A stretch of 64,000 nt of DNA from assembly GCF_019880305.1 (NCBI RefSeq), contig NZ_CP082301.1:3906001-3970000 (forward strand). Direction: 5' to 3'. The stretch is from Streptomyces decoyicus. GTDB taxonomy: Bacteria; Actinomycetota; Actinomycetes; Streptomycetales; Streptomycetaceae. The notes under the pieces are model-generated. The model ran no database searches. It saw only the letters and a list, made by a program, of their open reading frames with translations, and was not told the DNA's origin. This document shows, one piece after another, positions 43,195 through 51,981 of this stretch; the first letter of the stretch is position 1; each line of letters opens with the position of its first letter. Made by a program: the position numbers and the translations under genes.

Positions 43195-44118
43195 ATGCCA
43201 CGGAAGCCGTTCGTACCCGGTGCCGCAGTGGTGGTGGCCGCGGCGCTGGCCGCCGGTCTCACCGGCTGCACCGGCAGCTCCAGCCCCGACGGCGACGCCG
43301 CCGACGCCAAGAGCGGCGGCGCCGCCACATCGAGCCCGGCCGCCGAGCCGGGCCGCTACCAGACCCTCCCGGAGGCCTGCGGGCTGCCCTCGCGCGGCGT
43401 CATCCGCCGCATGCTCCCCGGCGACGGCCAGGCCCTGTCGGGCACCGAGGCCCAGAAGGTCTACGGCGGCCAGGCCGACATCACCTACGACACCGACCGC
43501 CGCGTCGGCTGCCGCTGGACCCGCGAGACCACCGCGGGCACCCGCCATCTGGGCCTGGACATCCAGCGCGTGGTCTCGTACGACTCCGCCGTCAGCGATG
43601 ACGACAAGGCGCAGGCGATCTACGGCAAGAAGGAGCTGGCCGCGCAGATACCGTCCGGCGGCGGCTCCCCCTCGCCCGCCGCCCCGTCCCCCTCCGCCTC
43701 CGCCTCGAAGAACAAGGGGGAGGGCGAAGGAGTCGTCACGAACGACGCGAGGGACAAGAGCGCGACGGACAAGGGCGCAACGGGCAAGAGCACGGCAGGC
43801 GCGAAGGGGAAGGCCCCGTCCGGGAGCCCCTCGCAGAAGTCCGACCAGAGCGCGTCCCCGAGCGCGGACCCGAGCGGCTCCACCGCCCCGCGCGTCCTGG
43901 ACGACCTCGGGGACGTTGCCTTCCTCAATGACAAATTGGTCACAGCGGACTCCGGCGTCCACCGCGATGTCACTGTGGTCTTTCGCACGTCGAACGTCAT
44001 CGTGAAGATCACCTACGACCAGTGGTCCACGGACAAGACGATGTTGCCGGACAGCCAGGAACTGCAGGACAAGGCCCGTTCGCTGGCCACCGAGCTGTCC
44101 GACAGCCTCAGTGAATAG
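43195..44118 (+). CDS. DUF3558 lipoprotein with a long low-complexity insert
   Basis: A 307-residue exported lipoprotein (lipobox LTGC, cysteine near residue 25) of the DUF3558 family: LPEACGLPSRGVIRRMLPG, then GCRWTRE with the second conserved cysteine, and the late VVFRTSNVIVKITYD. Between the two halves lies an insert of about 85 residues rich in Ser, Lys, Pro and Gly (residues 155-240). It starts at ATG 43195 after GGGGAAGGAG. A second DUF3558 gene follows, so it is a tandem pair. Family members are thought to sit outside the cell; function unknown. Confidence 0.9.
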   Translation: MPRKPFVPGAAVVVAAALAAGLTGCTGSSSPDGDAADAKSGGAATSSPAAEPGRYQTLPEACGLPSRGVIRRMLPGDGQALSGTEAQKVYGGQADITYDTDRRVGCRWTRETTAGTRHLGLDIQRVVSYDSAVSDDDKAQAIYGKKELAAQIPSGGGSPSPAAPSPSASASKNKGEGEGVVTNDARDKSATDKGATGKSTAGAKGKAPSGSPSQKSDQSASPSADPSGSTAPRVLDDLGDVAFLNDKLVTADSGVHRDVTVVFRTSNVIVKITYDQWSTDKTMLPDSQELQDKARSLATELSDSLSE

Positions 44119-44323
44119 TCCGGTTCAGGCACATTGACCGAGTCGACGGACAAGGAGGCGAAACGCCCGATTTGAGCGTTGCGCTCATCGACATGAATCG
44201 GTCACCCACCTCGCCGCGCCGCGTACCGTGCCGTCTAGCCCTGCCCCGTACGCGCGGCAGGGCAGGCCCCACGGCCACCGCCACGGCCGTGCCGACCCGA
44301 CGACGACGAACAGCGAAGGAACC

Positions 44324-45031
44324 ATGCACCGTTCAGCCAAGCGACTCGCCAGCCTTCTCACCTGCGCAGCAGTACCGGTGCTGCTCGTCGCCGGCTGCTC
44401 CGGCTCGGACAGCGACAGCTCCGGTGACGCCCCCTCCTCCGCCTCCAGCAGCGCGGCCAAGCCCTCGCCGACCGTCGCGCCCGCCAAGTTCAAGAAGCTG
44501 CCGAACCCGTGCTCGGCGTTCTCCAAGGAGACCATCAAGAAGATGCTGCCCAAGGCGAAGGACGCCTCCGGGGAGCAGGGCAACTCCACGGACAACGCCG
44601 CCCACGGCACCTGCTCGTGGACCAGCTCGGACGAGAAGGGTGTCGACGGCACCCAGTGGCGCTGGCTGGACATCGGCTACCAGCGCTACGAATCCGACCC
44701 GGGCGTCGGCAGCGGCGAGAAGCGCGCCACGGACTTCTACGCCAAGCAGGTCTCCGAGGCGAAGGCCACCAAGGGCGCCAAGAAGCTGGAGACCGTCAAG
44801 ACCTCCGGCACCGGTGACGAGGCGACCGCGATCACCTACGACGTGAAGCGGGACGGCACCAACTTCAAGAACACCACGATCGTCGCCCGCACCTCCAACA
44901 TCGTCGTGACGATCAACTACAACGGCGCGGGCCTGGCCGGCGCGGACGCCCCCAAGGTTGCCGACCTGCTCAAGCACAACCAGGCCGCCGCCAAGGAGGC
45001 AGTCGCCGCCGCCGCGAAGGCCAACAGCTGA
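44324..45031 (+). CDS. DUF3558 lipoprotein
   Basis: A 235-residue lipoprotein of the same family as its upstream neighbour but without the low-complexity insert. It has a signal peptide with lipobox VAGC (about residue 25), a Ser/Ala linker, then LPNPCSAFSKETIKKMLPKAK, GTCSWTS, and NTTIVARTSNIVVTINY. It starts at ATG 44324 after GAAGGA. The 205-base gap suggests its own promoter or a loosely spaced operon. The pair looks like an old duplication that diverged. Confidence 0.9.
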   Translation: MHRSAKRLASLLTCAAVPVLLVAGCSGSDSDSSGDAPSSASSSAAKPSPTVAPAKFKKLPNPCSAFSKETIKKMLPKAKDASGEQGNSTDNAAHGTCSWTSSDEKGVDGTQWRWLDIGYQRYESDPGVGSGEKRATDFYAKQVSEAKATKGAKKLETVKTSGTGDEATAITYDVKRDGTNFKNTTIVARTSNIVVTINYNGAGLAGADAPKVADLLKHNQAAAKEAVAAAAKANS

Positions 45032-45077
45032 CCGCACCGACACCGCCCGGGCTGTCAGGGCGATGGCGGGTTGCCCG

Positions 45078-46301
45078 TCACGGCAGCCCTCGCACGGGAG
45101 ACACCCGGCGGATGTGGATGAGCACGTCGAATGCATCGGCAAGGGAAGCAACGGCCATGTGCTCGGCGGCATCGCGGGAGGCGTCGTAGACGCCGCTGAT
45201 GACGCGGGCCTTCGCCGGCCCGTCCCATCGGCGGCGTACGGCGTCGCGGCGCAGGTCCAGCCAGTGGGCCGGCAGATCCACCTCGCCGAGCATCGCGTCG
45301 ATCAGCTCCCCGGCCGGCTCCGGGACGGTGACGACACCGAGGTCTCCGTGGTGGAAGCCGATCGCCACGGAGACATACCGGGCGCCATAACGCCTGCGCA
45401 GCAGACTGCCCACGCTGGGCTGCGGACCACGCTCGGGAGCCAGGCCCAGGACCGTCTCGGCCGCCGACGTGTGGGCGATACCGTCCCAATAGACCACGCG
45501 CAGCCCGGCCCGGCGCTGAGCGTCACCGAGAGCGTCCGCCCACACTGCGGCGTCGCCCGCGTAGTTGCCTCGTCCGGCCACGCTGCGCTCATGGAAGTCC
45601 ACGATCAGACGCATCCGCGCCAGGATGCCGCCGGCATGGTCGGCATCGTCGGCATCGGGCAAGGATCGGACCAGCGCGAGCGCATCACGGGCGTGGTCGG
45701 CGAAAGGACGCCCCGGGTGCATTCCCCGGGCGCGCTGCACGTGCTCGTCGGTGTGGTGAGCGGTCCGGATCACCTCCAGATGGGATGCGACCTCTGCCAG
45801 CCGTTCCGGGGCTGACCCACGGACGTGATCCAGGACGGCGTCGTAGTCCTCGGCCTGCGCCTGCGCGGGTTTCACACCGAAGATCCGTACGGGGTCGTCC
45901 GGGTGCTCCCGGTTGAACGCCCGGATCCACTCCAACGCCGCGGCCATCTCGGCGGTACGCCAGGGACGCCAGGCGCCGTCGAGCGCCGACTCGGCCGAAC
46001 CCTCGCCTTCGCGCACGTACCTGTCGAGGCCGGCGGCGACCCCGGCACCGTCCTGTACGGCCAGCGCCCGGAAACCGTGGCGCCGGACCAGCCGGCGGAA
46101 GAGTTGGTCCCGCACACCGAAGGTCTCCCGGGAGGCTCGTGTGGACTCGCCGATGCCGACGACCGTTGCCGCGGCGGCAAGCTTCTCGGCAAGCTCATCG
46201 AGTGTGGCGGCGGACAGTGGGACGACGTCGGAGTGCTGCGGATCGGACAGCCCCTGGTGTGAAGAGAGGGAGCCCAGGGTGGCGGCGGTGTCGTTTTCCA
46301 T
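45078..46301 (-). CDS. Erythromycin esterase-like protein
   Basis: A 407-residue member of the erythromycin esterase superfamily. The family motif GE-x-x-H-G reads GESTRASRE here (residues 51-59), keeping the glutamate but with arginine in the histidine position; IRTAHHTDEHVQRARGMHPG supplies histidines near 205. HHGDLGVV lies near 330. It starts at ATG 46301 with AGGAG 10 bases upstream. Because of the changed motif I do not predict macrolide hydrolysis. It is divergent from the DUF2637 gene. Confidence 0.85.
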   Translation of the reverse strand: MENDTAATLGSLSSHQGLSDPQHSDVVPLSAATLDELAEKLAAAATVVGIGESTRASRETFGVRDQLFRRLVRRHGFRALAVQDGAGVAAGLDRYVREGEGSAESALDGAWRPWRTAEMAAALEWIRAFNREHPDDPVRIFGVKPAQAQAEDYDAVLDHVRGSAPERLAEVASHLEVIRTAHHTDEHVQRARGMHPGRPFADHARDALALVRSLPDADDADHAGGILARMRLIVDFHERSVAGRGNYAGDAAVWADALGDAQRRAGLRVVYWDGIAHTSAAETVLGLAPERGPQPSVGSLLRRRYGARYVSVAIGFHHGDLGVVTVPEPAGELIDAMLGEVDLPAHWLDLRRDAVRRRWDGPAKARVISGVYDASRDAAEHMAVASLADAFDVLIHIRRVSPVRGLP

Positions 46302-46493
46302 GCCTCCCAAACTCCTACCTGAAGTTCGGTTGAGGTCAAGGCCGTTGGCCCGGCAATACGCCCGCCGGCCCGGCCCGCGGGCGATCGGCCGTCACGCCTG
46401 CCTGCCGGGTCTTTGTCCGTACCGGCAACACGCCCTCCCGTACCCATGTGCCAGGCTGTCGCTCGCAACAGACCGACTGGGAGGGGTCCTCGG

Positions 46494-47801
46494 GTGGCCG
46501 CGCCACTGAAGCTGACACGCACGCACCGGATACTCATCGGAGTGGTCATCGCCGGTGCGGTGGTCATCGCCGGCATCGGCTTCGCCGGCTCCTACGCGGC
46601 CGTGCGCGAACTCGCCGTCAAAAAGGGCTTCGGCGGCTTCGCCTACTTCTTCCCCATCGGCATCGACGCGGGCATCTGCGTCCTGCTCGCGCTGGATCTG
46701 CTGCTGACCTGGATCCGCATGCCCTTCCCGCTGTTGCGGCAGACGGCGTGGCTGCTGACGGTCGCGACGGTGGCGTTCAACGCCGCGGCGTCGTCCGATC
46801 CCTTGGGCATGGGCATGCATGCCGTCATCCCGGTGCTGTTCGTCGTCACCGTCGAGGCCGCCCGGCACGCCGTCGGGCGGATCGCCGACATCACGGCGGA
46901 CAAGCACATGGAGGGTGTGCGCATCACGCGCTGGCTGCTGGCGCCCGTCCCCACGTTCCTGTTGTGGCGGCGGATGAAGCTGTGGGAGCTGCGGTCGTAC
47001 GACGCGGTGATCAAGCTGGAGCAGGAACGGCTCGTGTACCAGGCACGGCTGCGTTCGCGCTTCGGGCGGAGCTGGCGCCGTAAGGCTCCCGTGGAGTCCC
47101 TGATGCCCCTGCGGCTCGCCCGGTTCGGGGTGCCGCTGGCCCAGACCGCTCCCGCGGGGCTCACCGCGGCGGGCATCGAACCGCAGCTGCTGCCGGCGCC
47201 ACAGCAGTCCCTGACGCCCGCTCGGGAGCCGAAGGCCCAGGAACCGGCCCAGGAACCTGCCGAGGCCGAGGAGATGCCGAGCCAGTGGTTCGCGGCGCCG
47301 CAGCAGGTGACGTATCAGGGTGGCTACGACCCGGCGTACGTCCCGGAGCAGGAGCGACAGCCCTCGTACGACGAGCACCCGCAGGCGCCGACGTACGAGC
47401 AGGCGCCGACGCACCAGCAGGTGCCGACCCGCGAGCAGGTCCCGACGCACCAGCAGGTCCCGACGCGCGAGCAGGTCGCCGTACCGGCGCCGCGCGCGCC
47501 GGAGCCCCAGCCACAGGTCCCGGTGCCGAACGGTGCAGGGGGGACGCGTCCGCTCGGCCAGGGCACCCCGGAGACGGGCCCGCAGCCTGCTCAGGCACCG
47601 GCCGCGACCCCGACCGACGAGGACCTGTACCAGGTGTTCCGGCACTCGATAGAGGGCGAAGGCATGCCGACACCGGGCGCGTTCGCGGCGAACTTGGACG
47701 CCCAGTACGGGGTCCGCCTGCGGTCGCGGGACCTGAACCGCTACATGGACCAGTTCAGCGACCGCCTCAACGCGGAAATGATGGACGAGCACATCGCATA
47801 A
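46494..47801 (+). CDS. DUF2637 membrane protein with repeat-rich linker
   Basis: A 435-residue protein. The first 130 residues hold four membrane segments of the DUF2637 type (Spd-like transfer-associated proteins of Streptomyces plasmids), beginning RTHRILIGVVIAGAVVIAGI. Then come a basic region (LWRRMKLWEL), a Pro/Gln-rich linker with PTHQQVPTREQV repeats, and a conserved helical end (DLYQVFRHSIEGEGMPTPG and VRLRSRDLNRYMDQFSDRL). The GTG at 46494 follows GGGAGGGG by seven bases, better than the ATG at 46413. No transfer or replication genes are nearby. Confidence 0.88.
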   Translation: MAAPLKLTRTHRILIGVVIAGAVVIAGIGFAGSYAAVRELAVKKGFGGFAYFFPIGIDAGICVLLALDLLLTWIRMPFPLLRQTAWLLTVATVAFNAAASSDPLGMGMHAVIPVLFVVTVEAARHAVGRIADITADKHMEGVRITRWLLAPVPTFLLWRRMKLWELRSYDAVIKLEQERLVYQARLRSRFGRSWRRKAPVESLMPLRLARFGVPLAQTAPAGLTAAGIEPQLLPAPQQSLTPAREPKAQEPAQEPAEAEEMPSQWFAAPQQVTYQGGYDPAYVPEQERQPSYDEHPQAPTYEQAPTHQQVPTREQVPTHQQVPTREQVAVPAPRAPEPQPQVPVPNGAGGTRPLGQGTPETGPQPAQAPAATPTDEDLYQVFRHSIEGEGMPTPGAFAANLDAQYGVRLRSRDLNRYMDQFSDRLNAEMMDEHIA

Positions 47802-47842
47802 GGCACCACACGCCGGGTGTCGTCCCGTAGGTCCCTAGACCG

Positions 47843-48067
47843 CTAGACCGCCCCGGCGCCCGTCTGCCCCGCCTGCTTCGCCTTGCGCTTCTTGGCCGCG
47901 TCCCCCCAGACGGCCAGCGCCGCACCGGCCGCGAAGACGCCGGCATACGCGGCGGACGGCAGCTCGAACCAGTGGGGCAGCAGCCCCCAGGCATGATCGA
48001 AGAAGACCTGCCCGATGAATCCCATGACGCCCTGAATCATGACGATGAAGCCGATTAAACCTCTCAT
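47843..48067 (-). CDS. Small membrane protein, 74 residues
   Basis: This is a short protein with two hydrophobic segments (LIGFIVMIQGVMGFIGQVFF and YAGVFAAGAALAVWG) and a lysine-rich end (KKRKAKQ). It starts at ATG 48067 with GGAG close upstream. It is convergent with the DUF2637 gene and lies downstream of lysS on the same strand. I do not recognise the family; the hydrophobic pattern and codon usage support it as a real gene. Confidence 0.8.
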   Translation of the reverse strand: MRGLIGFIVMIQGVMGFIGQVFFDHAWGLLPHWFELPSAAYAGVFAAGAALAVWGDAAKKRKAKQAGQTGAGAV

Positions 48068-48205
48068 GGCTCCAGCGTGACGGGTCCGGCCGCGGGGATC
48101 CTCGTCCCCGGGGCCGAACCCTTCTCATCCCTCAGTCGGAGACCACACGGACGCGTCTACGACTCAACGGCAGCGACTCGACGGCAACAGCTCTCCGGCG
48201 GCCCG

Positions 48206-49927
48206 TCATCCTCCGAGCAGCTTGCGCACCCGGTCGGCGCCCACGGCCAGCAGCAGGGTGGGCAGCCGCGGCCCGGTGTCCCGGCCGACCAGCAGCTGGT
48301 AGAGCAGGGCGAAGAAGGCCCGCTGGGCTACCTTCAGCTCCGGGGTCGGCTTGGCGTCCGGCTCCAGGCCCGCCTGGATCTTCGGGACGCCGTAGACCAG
48401 GGTGGTCAGGCCGTCCAGCGACCAGTGCTCGTCGAGACCTTCGAGCAGCAGCCGCAGCGAGCCGCGGGACTGCTCGTCGAGGGTGCCGAGCAGCTCCTCG
48501 TCGGGCTGGTCGCGGACGACGGTGCGCTGCTCGGCCGGGACCTGGGTGTTGATCCAGTACTCGGCCTTGTCCAGCCGCGGCCGGGTCTCGTCCAGCGAGG
48601 TGACGGGGTTGCCCGGGTCCAGTTCGCTCAGGATCCGGAGCGTCTGCTCGTCATGGCCGGCGGTGATGTCCGCGACCGAGGCGAGCGTGCGGTACGGCAG
48701 CGGGCGCGGCGTACGGGGCAGCTCGCCGGCGGCGGTACGGGCCGCGCGGGAGTACGCGGCGGCGTCCGCCGGCAGCGCGCTGCCGTCCGCCACCTTGGAC
48801 TCCAGCTTGTCCCACTCGTCGTAGAGCCGCTGGATCTCCTGGTCGAAGGCGATCTTGAAGGACTGGTTGGGCTTGCGGCGCGCGTACAGCCAGCGCAGCA
48901 GCGGCGCCTCCATGATCTTCAGTGCGTCGCCCGGGGTCGGCACCCCGCCGCGCGACGACGACATCTTGGCCATGCCGCTGATGCCCACGAAGGCGTACAT
49001 GGGGCCGATGGGCTGCGCACCGTCGAAGATCTGGCGGACGATCTGGCCGCCGACGACGAAGGACGAGCCCGGCGAGGAGTGGTCGACACCGGACGGCTCG
49101 AAGATCACGCCCTCGTAGGCCCAGCGCATCGGCCAGTCGACCTTCCAGACCAGCTTGCCGCGGTTGAACTCGTTCAGCCGGACCGTCTCGCCGAAACCGC
49201 ACTCCGTGCAGGTGTAGGCCAGCTCCGTGGTCTCGTCGTCGTACGAGGTGACCGTGGTGAGGTCCTTCTCGCACTGCCCGCAGTAGGGCTTGTACGGGAA
49301 GTAGCCGGCCGAGCCGCCGCTGCCGTCGTCCTCGGCGGCCGCGCCCGAGCCCTCGGCGGCCTCCAGCTCGGCCTCGTCGACGGGCTTCTGCGACTTCTTG
49401 GCCGGGGCCTTCTTCGTGCGGTACTGGCCGAGGATCGCGTCGATGTCCGCGCGGTGCTTCATCGCGTGCAGCACCTGGTCGCGGTAGACACCGGCGGTGT
49501 ACTGCTCGGTCTGGCTGATGCCGTCGTACTCGACGCCCATCTCGGCGAGCGCCTCGCGCATGGCGGCCTTGAAGTGCTCGGCCCAGTTCGGGTACGCCGA
49601 GCCGGCCGGGGCCGGCACCGAGGTCAGCGGCTTGCCGATGTGCTCGTTCCAGGACTTGTCGACGCCCGGCACTTCCGGCACCTTGCGGTAGCGGTCGTAG
49701 TCGTCCCAGGAGATGAGGTGACGGACCTCATAACCGCGGCGGCGGATCTCGTCGGCGACGAGGTGCGGGGTCATGACCTCGCGGAGATTGCCGAGGTGGA
49801 TCGGGCCGGACGGACTCAGGCCCGAGGCGCAGACGATCGGTTTGCCGGGGGCGCGGCGCTCCGCCTCGGCAATGACCTCGTCCGCAAACCTGGAGACCCA
49901 GTCGGTCTCGGTGCTCTGCTGAGCCAC
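48206..49927 (-). CDS. lysS: Lysyl-tRNA synthetase, class I
   Basis: A 573-residue lysine-tRNA ligase of the class I type, with HLGN-type HIGH motif in SGPIHLGNLRE (about residue 47) and KMSSSRGG as the KMSKS loop (about 325). A zinc-type cysteine set (CGQCEKD, CTECGFG) lies near 220-250, and the C-terminal helical anticodon domain follows. It starts at GTG 49927 after AGGAAGGG. Most bacteria use the unrelated class II enzyme; actinomycetes often have both. It is divergent from argS. Confidence 0.95.
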   Translation of the reverse strand: MAQQSTETDWVSRFADEVIAEAERRAPGKPIVCASGLSPSGPIHLGNLREVMTPHLVADEIRRRGYEVRHLISWDDYDRYRKVPEVPGVDKSWNEHIGKPLTSVPAPAGSAYPNWAEHFKAAMREALAEMGVEYDGISQTEQYTAGVYRDQVLHAMKHRADIDAILGQYRTKKAPAKKSQKPVDEAELEAAEGSGAAAEDDGSGGSAGYFPYKPYCGQCEKDLTTVTSYDDETTELAYTCTECGFGETVRLNEFNRGKLVWKVDWPMRWAYEGVIFEPSGVDHSSPGSSFVVGGQIVRQIFDGAQPIGPMYAFVGISGMAKMSSSRGGVPTPGDALKIMEAPLLRWLYARRKPNQSFKIAFDQEIQRLYDEWDKLESKVADGSALPADAAAYSRAARTAAGELPRTPRPLPYRTLASVADITAGHDEQTLRILSELDPGNPVTSLDETRPRLDKAEYWINTQVPAEQRTVVRDQPDEELLGTLDEQSRGSLRLLLEGLDEHWSLDGLTTLVYGVPKIQAGLEPDAKPTPELKVAQRAFFALLYQLLVGRDTGPRLPTLLLAVGADRVRKLLGG

Positions 49928-50087
49928 GATCGGCCCTTCCTCTTCCTGGTGCTTCCTGATTGCGCCGTCTTGCGCGTGCGACGCACAAATGCCTGACAGT
50001 GCCCATTGTCCCAGACGAAAAATCAGTGGTAGTGCCGTGGGATACTCATTGGCAAACCCTTTCCACTCCGACGGAACGGCTCTTTCC

Positions 50088-51863
50088 ATGGCCTCGGTCA
50101 CTTCCCTCGCAGCTTCGGTCAACCAGCGCGTCGCGGACGCCCTCTCGGCAGCCCTGCCGGAGGCCGGCGCCGCCGACCCGCTGCTGCGCCGAAGCGACCG
50201 GGCGGACTTCCAGGCCAACGGCATGCTGGCGCTGGCCAAGAAGCTCAAGGGCAATCCGCGGGAGCTGGCCGCACAGGTCGTCGCAGGTATCCCCACGGGT
50301 GACAGCGGCGCCGTGATCAAGGAGATCGAGGTCTCCGGCCCCGGCTTCCTCAACATCACCGTCGCCGACGAGGCGATCATCAAGACCCTCGCCGAGCGCG
50401 CCGCCGACGACCGCCTGGGCGTGCCGTACGCCGACGGTGCCGGCACGACCGTCATCGACTACGCCCAGCCGAACGTGGCGAAGGAGATGCACGTCGGCCA
50501 CCTGCGGTCCGCGGTGATCGGCGCGGCGATGGTCGAGATCCTGGAGTTCACCGGCGAGAAGGTGATCCGCAGGCACCACATCGGCGACTGGGGCACCCAG
50601 TTCGGCATGCTCATCCAGTACCTCATCGAGCACCCGCACGAGCTGGACCACAAGAGCGGCGAGGTCTCCGGCGAGGAGGCCATGTCCAACCTCAACCGGC
50701 TGTACAAGGCCTCCCGCGCGCTCTTCGACTCCGACGAGGAGTTCAAGGAGCGGGCCCGCCGCCGGGTCGTCGACCTCCAGGCCGGCGACGAGGAGACGCT
50801 CGCCCTGTGGCGGCGTTTCGTCGACGAGTCGAAGATCTACTTCTACTCGGTCTTCAACAAGCTGGACATGGACATCCAGGACCCCGATGTCGTCGGCGAG
50901 TCCGGCTACAACGACATGCTGGAGGAGACCTGCCGGCTGCTGGAGGAGTCCGGCGTCGCGGTGCGCTCCGAGGGCGCCCTCTGCGTGTTCTTCGACGACG
51001 TCAAGGGCCCCGACGGCAACCCCGTCCCGCTGATCGTCAAGAAGACCAACGGCGGCTACGGCTATGCCGCCACCGACCTCTCCGCGATCCGCGACCGGGT
51101 CCAGAACCTCTCCGCCGACACCCTCCTGTACGTCGTCGACGCCCGGCAGTCCCTGCACTTCAAGATGGTCTTCGAGACCGCCCGCCGGGCCGGCTGGCTG
51201 AACGACAAGACGCACGCCGTCCAGCTGGCCTTCGGCACGGTCCTGGGCAAGGACGGCAAGCCGTTCAAGACCCGTGAGGGCGAGACGGTGCGGCTGGTCG
51301 ACCTGCTGGACGAGGCGATCGACCGGGCGACCGCGGTGGTCCGGGAGAAGGGCGAGCCGATCGGCCTGACCGAGGAGGAGATCACGGGCAACGGCGCGCA
51401 GGTCGGCATCGGCGCCGTGAAGTACGCGGACCTGTCGACGTCGGCCGGCCGGGACTACAAGTTCGACCTGGACCAGATGGTGTCGCTGAACGGCGACACG
51501 TCGGTGTACCTCCAGTACGCCTACGCCCGTATCCAGTCGATCTTCCGCAAGGCCGGTGACGCGGCCCCCGCGGCGCACCCGGAGCTCTCGCTGGCCCCGG
51601 CGGAGCGGGCGCTGGGCCTGCACCTCGACCAGTTCGGCGAGGTGCTCGCCGAGGCCGCCGCGTCGTACGAGCCGCACAAGGTCGCCGCGTACCTCTACGG
51701 CCTCGCCTCGCTGTTCACGACCTTCTACGACCAGTGCCCGGTCCTGAAGGCCGAGGGCGGCCCGGACCAGCTTGCCAACCGGCTGTTCCTCTGCGATCTG
51801 ACCGCCCGCACCCTCCACCAGGGCATGGCCCTGCTCGGCATCCGTACGCCCGAGCGGCTCTGA
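50088..51863 (+). CDS. argS: Arginyl-tRNA synthetase
   Basis: A 591-residue ArgRS. The N-terminal Add-1 domain (about residues 1-110) is followed by the catalytic domain with NVAKEMHVGHLRSAVIG (HVGH is the HIGH motif), HIGDWGTQFGMLI, and the DALR anticodon domain near the end (YEPHKVAAYLYGLASLFTTFYD). It starts at ATG 50088. The canonical KMSKS loop is weak, as is usual for this enzyme (FKTREGETVRL). A terminator hairpin follows. Confidence 0.97.
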   Translation: MASVTSLAASVNQRVADALSAALPEAGAADPLLRRSDRADFQANGMLALAKKLKGNPRELAAQVVAGIPTGDSGAVIKEIEVSGPGFLNITVADEAIIKTLAERAADDRLGVPYADGAGTTVIDYAQPNVAKEMHVGHLRSAVIGAAMVEILEFTGEKVIRRHHIGDWGTQFGMLIQYLIEHPHELDHKSGEVSGEEAMSNLNRLYKASRALFDSDEEFKERARRRVVDLQAGDEETLALWRRFVDESKIYFYSVFNKLDMDIQDPDVVGESGYNDMLEETCRLLEESGVAVRSEGALCVFFDDVKGPDGNPVPLIVKKTNGGYGYAATDLSAIRDRVQNLSADTLLYVVDARQSLHFKMVFETARRAGWLNDKTHAVQLAFGTVLGKDGKPFKTREGETVRLVDLLDEAIDRATAVVREKGEPIGLTEEEITGNGAQVGIGAVKYADLSTSAGRDYKFDLDQMVSLNGDTSVYLQYAYARIQSIFRKAGDAAPAAHPELSLAPAERALGLHLDQFGEVLAEAAASYEPHKVAAYLYGLASLFTTFYDQCPVLKAEGGPDQLANRLFLCDLTARTLHQGMALLGIRTPERL

Positions 51864-51921
51864 GCCCGGCGCGTCGTCCGGCCCCCCGCGAGGCCTGCCG
51901 TCGCTTACTCTCCTGCCACAA

Positions 51922-51955
51922 CGGCCCCGTACAACACAGGTGTTGTACGGGGCCG
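51922..51955 (+). terminator. Terminator of argS
   Basis: CGGCCCCGTACAAC and GTTGTACGGGGCCG are exact complements with a six-base loop, 58 bases after the argS stop. Confidence 0.85.
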
Positions 51956-51981
51956 CTCAGGTCTCAAGGGGAGGGGCAGCG

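Noticed and set aside
49928..50087. T-box or other tRNA-sensing leader before lysS or argS
   Set aside because: No conserved T-box sequence or stem set is visible in the 160-base divergent spacer.
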